Source: Prevotella scopos JCM 17725
GTDB taxonomy: Bacteria; Bacteroidota; Bacteroidia; Bacteroidales; Bacteroidaceae
DNA length: 7,335 bases
Direction: 5' to 3'
Assembly (NCBI RefSeq): GCF_018127785.1
Contig: NZ_CP072391.1
Location: 1-7,335 of the forward strand
The notes under the pieces were generated by a model. It did no database searches. It saw nothing but the letters and a program-made list of their open reading frames with translations, and was not told the DNA's origin. Shown piece by piece: positions 1 to 4,598 of this stretch (positions within the stretch are counted from its first letter, which is position 1; every line of letters begins with the position of its first letter). The position numbers and the translations under genes were made by a program.

Positions 1-158
1 TTCTTAGCTCTTGTTGAACTTCCACTTAAAGAAACAACCTCTACACGAGATAGAGGATTAAAACTTTCGTTCTTTTTAAGAATAATTTCATCATCTTGAT
101 TATTACAAGACGATAAAAATAAAATAGCAATTGTAAAATAGGTAAGGTAATTTCTCAT
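1..158 (-). CDS. N-terminal part of an edge-spanning lipoprotein (continues at 7335)
   Basis: Reading leftwards from the ATG at 158-156, 52 codons are open to the window edge. The start shows a lipoprotein signal peptide: a hydrophobic stretch (residues 4-15) ending in the lipobox LSSC with Cys18 as the lipidated residue. The mature protein begins NNQDDE, an acidic patch resembling the export signal that sends Bacteroidota lipoproteins to the cell surface. Residues 36-51 form a likely beta strand ending in STRA. The two leftover bases (2 and 1) plus base 7335 give an Asn codon, after which the frame at 7334 continues without a stop to 6561. If the molecule is circular this makes one protein of 310 residues. 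The gene has its own promoter at 220-191 and starts divergently from the 193-aa lipoprotein gene. Function unknown; being a real lipoprotein gene is close to certain. Confidence 0.85.
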   Translation of the reverse strand, partial: MRNYLTYFTIAILFLSSCNNQDDEIILKKNESFNPLSRVEVVSLSGSSTRAK

Positions 159-190
159 AAACAATAGGTTTTTAGTTATACTTCTGCTTG

Positions 191-220
191 CAAATTTATA
201 AAAATAATATTTCCCACAAA
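191..220 (-). promoter_or_regulatory. Bacteroides-type promoter of the 310-aa lipoprotein and barrel operon
   Basis: On the minus strand TTTG (220-217), an 18-nt spacer and TAAATTTG (198-191) match the Bacteroidota sigma-ABfr promoter form (TTTG, about 19 nt, TAnnTTTG). Transcription would start near 185, leaving a leader of about 25 nt before the ATG at 158. Confidence 0.7.
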
Positions 221-437
221 AAAAATAGTTATTTTTTTTGTAAAAGAAAGTAATACTCTTCTGGAGGGAGTTAGAGAAAATCTCAAGGTTACTTTTCCTC
301 TCTTACAGGTCTATCGAGAACAGCAAAAACCGTATAGAATATGTAATCAATGCAATCAAGAAACATATCAGAAAATAAATAATACAACTGGATTAGTAGT
401 AAAAAAAAATGTAAACTATAAAATAAAAACAATTTTC
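221..437. other. Intergenic region between divergent cargo promoters, with a possible gene remnant
   Basis: This stretch lies between the two divergent promoters. On the plus strand 244-378 is an open frame of 44 codons ending in TAA. Its translation looks protein-like (includes WRELEKISRLLFLSYRSIE, then a lysine-rich tail ending KKHIRK). It lacks ATG, GTG or TTG in a sensible place and lacks a promoter, so it is either the decayed 3' end of a lost gene or a chance frame. Its middle is less AT-rich than the flanks. No RNA gene, repeat or operator was recognised here. Confidence 0.35.
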
Positions 438-469
438 TTTGCTTTGCTAAAAATTATTATATAGTTTTG
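438..469 (+). promoter_or_regulatory. Bacteroides-type promoter of the 193-aa/181-aa lipoprotein operon
   Basis: TTTG (438-441), a 20-nt spacer and TAGTTTTG (462-469) fit the Bacteroidota promoter form. The start of transcription would be near 476, giving an AT-rich leader of about 34 nt before the ATG at 510. No Shine-Dalgarno sequence is present, as usual in this phylum. Confidence 0.7.
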
Positions 470-509
470 CAAAATATTTATCTAATATTTAACTATAAAA
501 CTAATTTTT

Positions 510-1091
510 ATGAAAAGATTTTATTTATTCGCTATTACTTTATTAAGTTTAGCATCTTGTCAGCAAGAAGATATTGCTACGAATGGTATGTATAGTGACG
601 CCTTTATGTCTAAATTGAAATTTAACACTATTAATGTTTCTAAAACAAGGGCTTTTGATAATGGTAAGGATGCAGAAGAGTCTATTATTAATGATAATAG
701 TGTAAAAACAACAAATGCTGGAGTCAACATTGGTATTTTTTCGGTAAGAATAGCACGTCCTTCAACTGATTGTGTGTATGGATTTGGCTTTTGCGATTTC
801 GTTTGGTTTCCAAAACAAAATAATGAAGTAGACTTCCGTAATAATCATCTGTATGATAATTCTTTTGAAGTTAAATGTGATTCTGAGGGAAATAAATTTG
901 TAGATATGGAACTATTAGAAGTTCCAAAAAATCTTGATATAAGTAAGCTGCAACCATTAGTTGTAGAAGATTCTTTGGAGTCAATAAGAACAATTGATGG
1001 TAAGGAAAAAGAGGTTGTCGTACCTATGGGTACGTATGTGTTTGATAGAACTATAGGAAAGTATGGTGGATATAGAATTCCTTTGAAATAA
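510..1091 (+). CDS. Lipoprotein of unknown function (193 aa), possibly surface-exposed
   Basis: The protein starts with a clear lipoprotein signal peptide: Lys-Arg at residues 2-3, a hydrophobic core (5-14) and lipobox LASC with Cys17. The mature end CQQED carries acidic residues right after the cysteine, as in surface-sorted Bacteroidota lipoproteins. Residues 35-49 read as a beta strand ending KTRAF, with Arg47; this resembles the arginine cleavage region of Bacteroidales fimbrillin precursors such as FimA, but the motif also occurs in other lipoproteins. The rest has two cysteines close together (VYGFGFCDF) and a Tyr/Gly-rich end (GTYVFDRTIGKYGGYRIPL). I do not recognise a catalytic motif or named family. 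It is the first gene of a plus-strand operon, 2 nt ahead of the next lipoprotein gene. ATG is chosen because it follows the promoter and begins the signal peptide. Confidence 0.85.
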   Translation: MKRFYLFAITLLSLASCQQEDIATNGMYSDAFMSKLKFNTINVSKTRAFDNGKDAEESIINDNSVKTTNAGVNIGIFSVRIARPSTDCVYGFGFCDFVWFPKQNNEVDFRNNHLYDNSFEVKCDSEGNKFVDMELLEVPKNLDISKLQPLVVEDSLESIRTIDGKEKEVVVPMGTYVFDRTIGKYGGYRIPLK

Positions 1092-1093
1092 GC

Positions 1094-1639
1094 ATGAAAA
1101 GAAATATAATATTAATATTCTTAATAAGTTTAGTCCTGAATTCTTGTCAGATTTCAGGGCTAACTTCGGGCTATTCGCATTTATCAAGGCAACAGAAAAC
1201 TAAGGTGATTGATTACAAAGGGAATATAGAAGATATAACAGATAACACAAAGATATATACGATTACTGTTAAACAAGTAAAGGATTATATTTTATCACAT
1301 GAGAAAGTGCTTGTATATAATTATACTCCATATTGTAAATCACAGTATTGTTGCTCTCCTAACTTGTTAGTGTCTTTATGTGAAAGACAAGGTATAAAAG
1401 TTCTTGTTATAGCAAATGTCTATGATGACATCTTCAAAAGAATTAATAATGGCTTCCCACTATTGATGATAAATACTAAGCCATATTCTAAATGGCGCTG
1501 GAAATATACGGATAGGTTTTATTATGATCTGATAGGATATATAGGTAAAGATATTGATTATGCATCATTTCATTATTTTATAAATGGAACCTATATCAAA
1601 AGTTTTAAAGATTTTAAAGATATAGGACAAGAATCGTAA
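1094..1639 (+). CDS. Cysteine-rich lipoprotein (181 aa), possibly thioredoxin-like
   Basis: A signal peptide of about 17 residues ends in lipobox LNSC (Cys18). The mature end QISGL has no acidic patch, so it probably stays on the periplasmic face of a membrane. After a basic linker (28-45), residues 71-78 (KVLVYNYT) look like a central beta strand, followed at once by PYCKSQYCC (Cys81, Cys86, Cys87) and another cysteine at 96; a second hydrophobic strand follows (IKVLVIANVYDD, 101-112). A strand running straight into a cysteine cluster and helix is what thioredoxin-fold proteins show. The spacing C-x4-CC is not the standard CxxC, however, so redox activity is a guess. A late FHYFINGTYIKSF segment (159-171) fits the last strands of such a fold. 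It starts 2 nt after the upstream lipoprotein gene and is therefore co-transcribed. Confidence 0.8.
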   Translation: MKRNIILIFLISLVLNSCQISGLTSGYSHLSRQQKTKVIDYKGNIEDITDNTKIYTITVKQVKDYILSHEKVLVYNYTPYCKSQYCCSPNLLVSLCERQGIKVLVIANVYDDIFKRINNGFPLLMINTKPYSKWRWKYTDRFYYDLIGYIGKDIDYASFHYFINGTYIKSFKDFKDIGQES

Positions 1640-1656
1640 CTATTCAGCGATCATGA

Positions 1657-1935
1657 ATGTTGAATATCAAAAACTTATACACAGCTGCCACACAAGGAAC
1701 AGACCAATTCAAACGTAACGAAACCATAAGGCTGTGGGTAGATATAGCCTTTGACCATCCGACAGATAACAAGACTATAACGACCACTGATAAGATTATA
1801 TCTTCGGACAAGTGCGATATGTTCTTTAATAAGTGCATATACTACGATGACCAAATAACAGCAGGAAATATGACCACGCAGCACGTAAAGAACACGCTTC
1901 GGAAAATCCTCCGTGACGAATTTAATATCAAATAG
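1657..1935 (+). CDS. Hypothetical protein, 92 aa
   Basis: This small soluble protein has no signal peptide or membrane segment. It has a central Thr/Lys/Ile-rich region, two cysteines (DKCDMFFNKCIYYDD) and a basic amphipathic C-terminal helix (TTQHVKNTLRKILRDEF). I do not recognise a family. No promoter of the TAnnTTTG form was found just upstream, so it probably depends on read-through from the lipoprotein genes ending at 1639. Base composition changes sharply here: 1501-1560 has 15 G/C of 60, whereas 1681-1740 has 28 of 60. The gene therefore belongs to the backbone rather than to the AT-rich cargo, and its original upstream region may have been replaced. The start is the ATG at 1657; an ATG at 1653 is in another frame. 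It is followed 2 nt later by a 30-aa gene. Confidence 0.6.
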   Translation: MLNIKNLYTAATQGTDQFKRNETIRLWVDIAFDHPTDNKTITTTDKIISSDKCDMFFNKCIYYDDQITAGNMTTQHVKNTLRKILRDEFNIK

Positions 1936-1937
1936 AT

Positions 1938-2030
1938 ATGAACGCAGGTGTTTTAATGATGCTTTTCGTCATCGCAATAGCCAATATTGGCGGTATTTAC
2001 TTTTACATCAACGACAAAAAGGAAAACTAA
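1938..2030 (+). CDS. Predicted 30-aa single-span membrane microprotein
   Basis: ATG at 1938 begins a 30-codon frame ending in TAA at 2030. The peptide has a hydrophobic stretch at about residues 4-23 (VLMMLFVIAIANIGGIYFY) and a charged tail (NDKKEN), which is the layout of a one-helix inner-membrane protein. It lies 2 nt after the stop of the 92-aa gene and just before the terminator at 2062, so it is the last gene of the transcript. Codon use (many C-ending codons) is like the neighbouring backbone genes. Such small hydrophobic peptides can be regulators of membrane proteins or type I toxins; neither is shown here. Translation is inferred from spacing and composition only. Confidence 0.5.
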   Translation: MNAGVLMMLFVIAIANIGGIYFYINDKKEN

Positions 2031-2039
2031 GAACAAAAA

Positions 2040-2056
2040 CTTGCATCTGATGCAAG
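2040..2056 (+). repeat. Inverted repeat ahead of the terminator
   Basis: CTTGCATC and GATGCAAG are perfect inverted repeats separated by one base, giving a 7-bp stem with a 3-nt loop. The right arm sequence ATGCAAG recurs at 2071-2077 in the loop of the next hairpin, so the left arm could pair with either copy. Confidence 0.55.
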
Positions 2057-2061
2057 TCTAT

Positions 2062-2103
2062 TCCCACCACATGCAAGATTTTGTGTGAGGTGGGATTTTT
2101 GTT
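2062..2103 (+). terminator. Intrinsic terminator of the 510-2030 operon
   Basis: TCCCACC (2062-2068) pairs perfectly with GGTGGGA (2089-2095) across a 20-nt loop, followed by TTTTTGTTT. This is a standard rho-independent terminator for the plus-strand transcript, placed 31 nt after the last stop codon. The long loop contains ATGCAAG, shared with the hairpin just upstream. Confidence 0.7.
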
Positions 2104-2258
2104 TATAGGGGTCGTTTCGTTTCTCTTCACTCGTGCGCATGGTGTTCCGTTCCTCCACACCTCGGGCGCACATCTAACCACTCCGTTTCATGGTGCTATC
2201 GCTGTGGGGGCTATGCTGCCCCCTACCCCCCCCTTCTAACATTTTCCCCTGCCGGATT
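2104..2258. other. GC-rich structured non-coding region upstream of mob
   Basis: No gene is supported here. Two strong inverted repeats are present. GTGCGC (2133-2138) pairs with GCGCAC (2166-2171), with GGTGT (2141-2145) and ACACC (2157-2161) pairing inside. GGGGGC (2206-2211) pairs with GCCCCC (2218-2223) around a 6-nt loop and is followed by a run of eight C. Placed directly ahead of a mobilisation gene, these may belong to an extended transfer origin or a single-strand structure used in transfer. Confidence 0.4.
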
Positions 2259-2260
2259 GC

Positions 2261-2290
2261 TTGCATATTTAGAATGTTTTTGTACCTTTG
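2261..2290 (+). promoter_or_regulatory. Probable mob promoter
   Basis: TTG (2261-2263), a 19-nt spacer and TACCTTTG (2283-2290) fit the Bacteroidota promoter form. Transcription would start near 2297, so the mob transcript would carry the oriT-like hairpins in a leader of about 120 nt. Relaxase binding there could repress its own gene. Confidence 0.6.
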
Positions 2291-2313
2291 CTGGCAGGTA
2301 AACGCTGTGTGCA

Positions 2314-2389
2314 GGTTATAGCCCACTATAACCCTTATAGGGTTGTGGGCTCTCCGAGAGCAGGGGGCTGCACCCCCTTGACCCCTGCT
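2314..2389 (+). other. Candidate origin of transfer (oriT) with overlapping inverted repeats
   Basis: GGTTATAG (2314-2321) and CTATAACC (2326-2333) form an 8-bp hairpin with a 4-nt loop. Overlapping it, AGCCCAC (2320-2326) pairs with GTGGGCT (2345-2351), and AACCC (2330-2334) with GGGTT (2340-2344) inside it; the two folds exclude each other. Further on AGCAGGGG (2359-2366) can pair with CCCCTGCT (2382-2389), or AGGGGG (2362-2367) with CCCCCT (2373-2378). MobV relaxases usually act at inverted repeats just upstream of their own gene, which is where this lies. The exact nick position cannot be told from sequence alone. Confidence 0.55.
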
Positions 2390-2419
2390 GCTACTCCATG
2401 ACACCCCCTACTGAAAAAA

Positions 2420-3649
2420 ATGAAAATCATGAAGCAACAGACATCAATCCACGTGCAACCCGTCAAGGGTGGAAGCGAACAACACAACAAGAGGGAAAAG
2501 GAACTCGACTACATTCGCCCCGAACTCTCCCACCTCAACGAGTATTGGGAGAAAGACACACAGACGGATCGACTTGAAAATATCAAGTCGAGATATCTCA
2601 AATCGACAGGTCAAAAAATGCAATCCAAAGCCACCCCGATACGTGAGGCGGTCGTGGTCATCAAGTCCGAAACGACAATGGAAGATTTGAAAAGGCTGTC
2701 CGATGCGTACCGCCAGCGGTTCGGGATAGACACTTTTCAAATTGCAATCCACAAGGACGAGGGCTATCCAAAGGGAGAATGGAAGCCTAACCTACATGCA
2801 CATTTGGTATTTGACTGGACTGACCAAGAGACGGGAAAAAGTCTTAAACTGAAACGTCAAGACATGGTGGAGATGCAGACGATAACAGCGGAAGTCCTGC
2901 AAATGGATAGAGGGGTGTCGAGCGACAAGCAGCACCTGACGGCACAACAGTACAAATCTTTTGCCGAGGAAGCTAAATTAAAGCAGCTGGAGGAAGAGAG
3001 GGTAAGGAAAGAAAAGCAGATGAAAGAAGAGTTGGAGCGTTTCAAGGTGTCCAAGGCACGCAAGGAAGCAGCCATAGAGACCGCAAAAACGCTTTCTGAG
3101 GGCGTTAAAGGTCTTTTCGGGCAGAGTTCCAAGGATAAACAGATAAAAACCCTTAAAACGCAATTAAATACCCGAGAAAAAGAAATATTTAATCTAAAGG
3201 CTGAACAGATAGGACAGTTGGGAAGTGCCACACAGAAGATAGACAAAGCCTATCAAGAGGGATTTAATAAAGCCTATGGGGAAGTATATAATCTACAAGC
3301 CCAACTCAAAAAAGCCAAGGAGCTGGCAGCAGACGCCCAAAAATACAGAGCAGATATAGAAAAATTCCAAAGCATTCCTATCATAGCAAGATGCATCAAC
3401 GCAATCCGTAGTTATGTAAGACACATAAACGGACGCTTTGATGCGGAGGACAAACGTCTGTTATCTTTCGTCATGCAGGGCGACTCAGACGCAGCCGAGA
3501 AGCTAAAAGACGCAGCCTATTATGGGTGTGGCATAATAGGGCAATACCAATACGGCTCAAAATGGGACCAAGCGGAAAGGGAATTGAGAAATATTGCCAA
3601 CGGAGTAAGGGAAGAAGAGCAACAACGAAATAGGGGACTAAGAAGATAG
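2420..3649 (+). CDS. mob: MobV-family (Mob/Pre) relaxase
   Basis: This 409-aa protein nicks one strand at oriT and pilots it into a recipient, using a conjugation channel supplied by another element. The N-terminal relaxase domain (about 1-180) has the MobV motifs. Motif I includes H22-N23-x-R25 and SHLN (37-40), where the histidine takes the nucleophile role known for pMV158 MobM. Motif III, the metal-binding histidine motif, reads HKDE (111-114) followed by PNLHAHLVFDW (123-133). GVSSDKQHL follows near 165-173. Residues about 184-320 are rich in Lys/Glu with long coiled-coil stretches, as usual in this family for dimerisation or membrane contact. Length is normal. ATG 2420 is used; ATG 2429 (MKQQTSIHV) is an equally plausible start. 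Convergent with the toxin gene, whose stop is only 3 nt beyond. Confidence 0.93.
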   Translation: MKIMKQQTSIHVQPVKGGSEQHNKREKELDYIRPELSHLNEYWEKDTQTDRLENIKSRYLKSTGQKMQSKATPIREAVVVIKSETTMEDLKRLSDAYRQRFGIDTFQIAIHKDEGYPKGEWKPNLHAHLVFDWTDQETGKSLKLKRQDMVEMQTITAEVLQMDRGVSSDKQHLTAQQYKSFAEEAKLKQLEEERVRKEKQMKEELERFKVSKARKEAAIETAKTLSEGVKGLFGQSSKDKQIKTLKTQLNTREKEIFNLKAEQIGQLGSATQKIDKAYQEGFNKAYGEVYNLQAQLKKAKELAADAQKYRADIEKFQSIPIIARCINAIRSYVRHINGRFDAEDKRLLSFVMQGDSDAAEKLKDAAYYGCGIIGQYQYGSKWDQAERELRNIANGVREEEQQRNRGLRR

Positions 3650-3655
3650 CCCCTA
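3631..3655. terminator. Weak hairpin between convergent mob and toxin genes
   Basis: TAGGGG (3631-3636) pairs with CCCCTA (3650-3655) and CTA (3638-3640) with TAG (3647-3649), with one bulged A and a 6-nt loop. It covers the stop codons of both mob and the toxin gene. There is no T run on either side, so termination here is uncertain; a role as a two-way transcription stop is inferred from position only. Confidence 0.3.
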
Positions 3656-3928
3656 CTTGTCATCATAATGCCCCTCCAACTCCAACACATAGACCTCGAT
3701 AATATCATCATAAATATCATAGATCATTCGGTCATGGGCGGTGATGTGGCGAGACCATGTAATGTCATCACCACCCTTTAATGCTTCGGGGTGTCCAAGT
3801 CCCGAACGAGGGTGTTCCATTAATTCAGATAAAATTTTAGCATATTTCTTAAAGGCGGTAGGATTAGACTTCTTCCACTTCTTAGCTACTTTATTCGCTT
3901 GTGACGAAAATCTTAAGTCGTAAATCAT
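3653..3928 (-). CDS. yoeB: Txe/YoeB-family toxin (ribosome-dependent mRNA endonuclease)
   Basis: YoeB toxins bind the ribosome and cut mRNA in the A site, stopping translation until the partner antitoxin is restored. This 91-aa protein has the family length and pattern: HPRSGLGHPEALKG (39-52), WSRHI (58-62), HDRMIYDI (65-72) and a C-terminal GHYDDK. Glu48, Arg60 and His87 match the positions of the catalytic Glu, Arg and His known in E. coli YoeB, so the enzyme looks intact. The final Tyr of the family HY motif is present, with three extra residues after it. The start overlaps the antitoxin stop in an ATGA (4-nt overlap), showing translational coupling. On a plasmid the pair would act as an addiction module. 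Convergent with mob. Confidence 0.92.
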   Translation of the reverse strand: MIYDLRFSSQANKVAKKWKKSNPTAFKKYAKILSELMEHPRSGLGHPEALKGGDDITWSRHITAHDRMIYDIYDDIIEVYVLELEGHYDDK

Positions 3929-4185
3929 AGAGATGTTAAGTATGCGTTAAGTTCCTCTTTTCCACGTACGGTTATACACTCTCCTGCTTTAATTTCTGCT
4001 CTTGCCTTATCTATCCTTGCTTGGAGTTCGGGAGTAATGGTAAAATCATCGTCCGATACCGGAACAAGCGTATAAGCCTGCTTCTTACTCCTGCGAATAA
4101 TAACTTTTTCGCCTTGGTCTGCCAACTCAAACACATGTGCCTGCTGACTTCTAAACTCTCTTGATGTAAAATTTAATACTGCCAT
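3925..4185 (-). CDS. yefM: Phd/YefM-family antitoxin
   Basis: This 86-aa protein is the labile partner that neutralises the downstream YoeB-type toxin and represses the operon. Its N-terminal half (residues 4-43: FTSREFRSQQAHVFELADQG, then VIIRRSKKQAYTLVPV) is the dimeric DNA-binding Phd/YefM fold. The C-terminal half (about 50-86), mostly helical and acidic at first, is the toxin-binding tail. It comes first in the operon, as is normal for this family. The promoter box lies only about 15 nt ahead of the ATG, so the transcript has a very short leader, and an 18-bp palindrome sits just upstream of the promoter as a probable operator. Start chosen from the promoter position and family alignment. 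Confidence 0.93.
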   Translation of the reverse strand: MAVLNFTSREFRSQQAHVFELADQGEKVIIRRSKKQAYTLVPVSDDDFTITPELQARIDKARAEIKAGECITVRGKEELNAYLTSL

Positions 4186-4199
4186 AATTTTATTTTTTG

Positions 4200-4233
4200 C
4201 AAAGATAAGAGTTTTCTATTAATAAAACAAGAA
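4200..4233 (-). promoter_or_regulatory. Toxin-antitoxin operon promoter
   Basis: On the minus strand TTCTTG (4233-4228), a 20-nt spacer and TATCTTTG (4207-4200) fit the Bacteroidota promoter form. The expected transcription start is only about 10 nt before the antitoxin ATG at 4185. Confidence 0.7.
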
Positions 4234-4236
4234 AAA

Positions 4237-4254
4237 TGTACCAAATTTGGTACA
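4237..4254. promoter_or_regulatory. 18-bp perfect palindrome, probable antitoxin operator
   Basis: TGTACCAAATTTGGTACA is a perfect palindrome lying 3 bp upstream of the -33 element of the toxin-antitoxin promoter. Its ends TGTAC/GTACA resemble the TGTACA core reported for the E. coli yefM-yoeB operator, which supports binding by the YefM-type antitoxin. Confidence 0.65.
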
Positions 4255-4446
4255 CCGCCATAAAAACGTTATGTTTTTAGTACCCCCAACCCCCAAGGGG
4301 GCTGCTTGCTTTCCCTTTGATTTTCAATGACTTGCATAGTTTTTTTTTCGGGCGCTGCCCTCTAAAAAACCTATACTTTGTTTATAGCATGGTATGTTAT
4401 ATGCTTATCAACATTTGTAAAAAGCTGAAAATCAAACATATAAACC
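4255..4446. other. Origin-proximal non-coding region with a candidate DnaA box
   Basis: No gene is supported. The stretch runs from the toxin-antitoxin operator to the iterons and becomes strongly AT-rich after 4361. TTATCAACA (4405-4413) differs from the DnaA-box consensus TTATCCACA at one base. Also present are an AT stem TAAAAAC/GTTTTTA (4261-4279), CCCCCAAGGGGG (4290-4301), nine T (4340-4348) and a small GGGC/GCCC hairpin (4350-4360). DnaA box plus AT-rich DNA plus iterons is the usual theta-origin layout of Rep_3 plasmids. Confidence 0.45.
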
Positions 4447-4530
4447 ACTAATATATGAGTTTTACAATACTAATATATGAGTTTTACAATACTATTTTAA
4501 TACTTTATATATGAGTTTTACAATACTAAT
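4447..4530 (+). repeat. Iterons of the replication origin (three direct repeats)
   Basis: Three copies of ATATATGAGTTTTACAATACT begin at 4451, 4473 and 4507. The first two are perfect 22-bp tandem units (4447-4468, 4469-4490); the third is offset by 34 bp with the core unchanged. Direct repeats of about 22 bp just upstream of a Rep_3 gene are its binding sites and mark the vegetative origin. Copy number and incompatibility would be set here. Confidence 0.88.
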
Positions 4531-4542
4531 AATGATTTTTAT

Positions 4543-4573
4543 TTTGTTTTCTCATAAATTATTTGTATATTTG
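4543..4573 (+). promoter_or_regulatory. rep operon promoter
   Basis: TTTG (4543-4546), a 19-nt spacer and TATATTTG (4566-4573) match the Bacteroidota consensus exactly. Transcription would begin near 4580, about 19 nt before the ATG at 4599. The promoter starts 13 bp past the last iteron, so Rep bound at the origin could influence it. Confidence 0.8.
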
Positions 4574-4574
4574 C

Positions 4575-4588
4575 ATTGTAATTGTAAA
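4575..4588 (-). promoter_or_regulatory. Inverted half-iterons at the rep transcription start, possible Rep operator
   Basis: ATTGTAAT (4575-4582) and ATTGTAAA (4581-4588) overlap the expected start of transcription. Read on the minus strand the second gives TTTACAAT, identical to the iteron core but in opposite orientation; 11 of 14 bases agree over the longer match. Rep_3 proteins commonly repress their own gene by binding as dimers to such inverted half-sites. Confidence 0.45.
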
Positions 4589-4598
4589 TCAAAGACTT

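Noticed and set aside
1644..1884. Minus-strand frames opposite the 92-aa gene
   Set aside because: They have no promoter, composition fits the plus-strand gene, and their translations look like reverse-strand shadows.
2174..2404. 76-codon minus-strand frame across the oriT-like region
   Set aside because: It covers palindromes and a promoter, and its translation is low-complexity Gly/Arg/Ser-rich; no sign of a gene.
2569..2591. 9-bp perfect hairpin (TCGACTTGA/TCAAGTCGA) inside mob
   Set aside because: It lies in the conserved relaxase coding sequence and is short enough to be chance; no link to a regulatory role.
4340..4360. T run and GGGC/GCCC hairpin as a terminator
   Set aside because: On the plus strand the T run comes before the stem and on the minus strand it reads as A after it, so neither direction fits an intrinsic terminator.
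4447..4530. Repeats considered as a CRISPR array
   Set aside because: Only three units, two directly adjacent without spacers, no cas genes; location before a Rep_3 gene identifies iterons.
4563..4598. Longer start (TTG at 4563) for the 64-aa protein
   Set aside because: The TTG lies before the TATATTTG box at 4566-4573, upstream of the expected transcription start, and the extra 12 residues are hydrophobic without forming a signal peptide.
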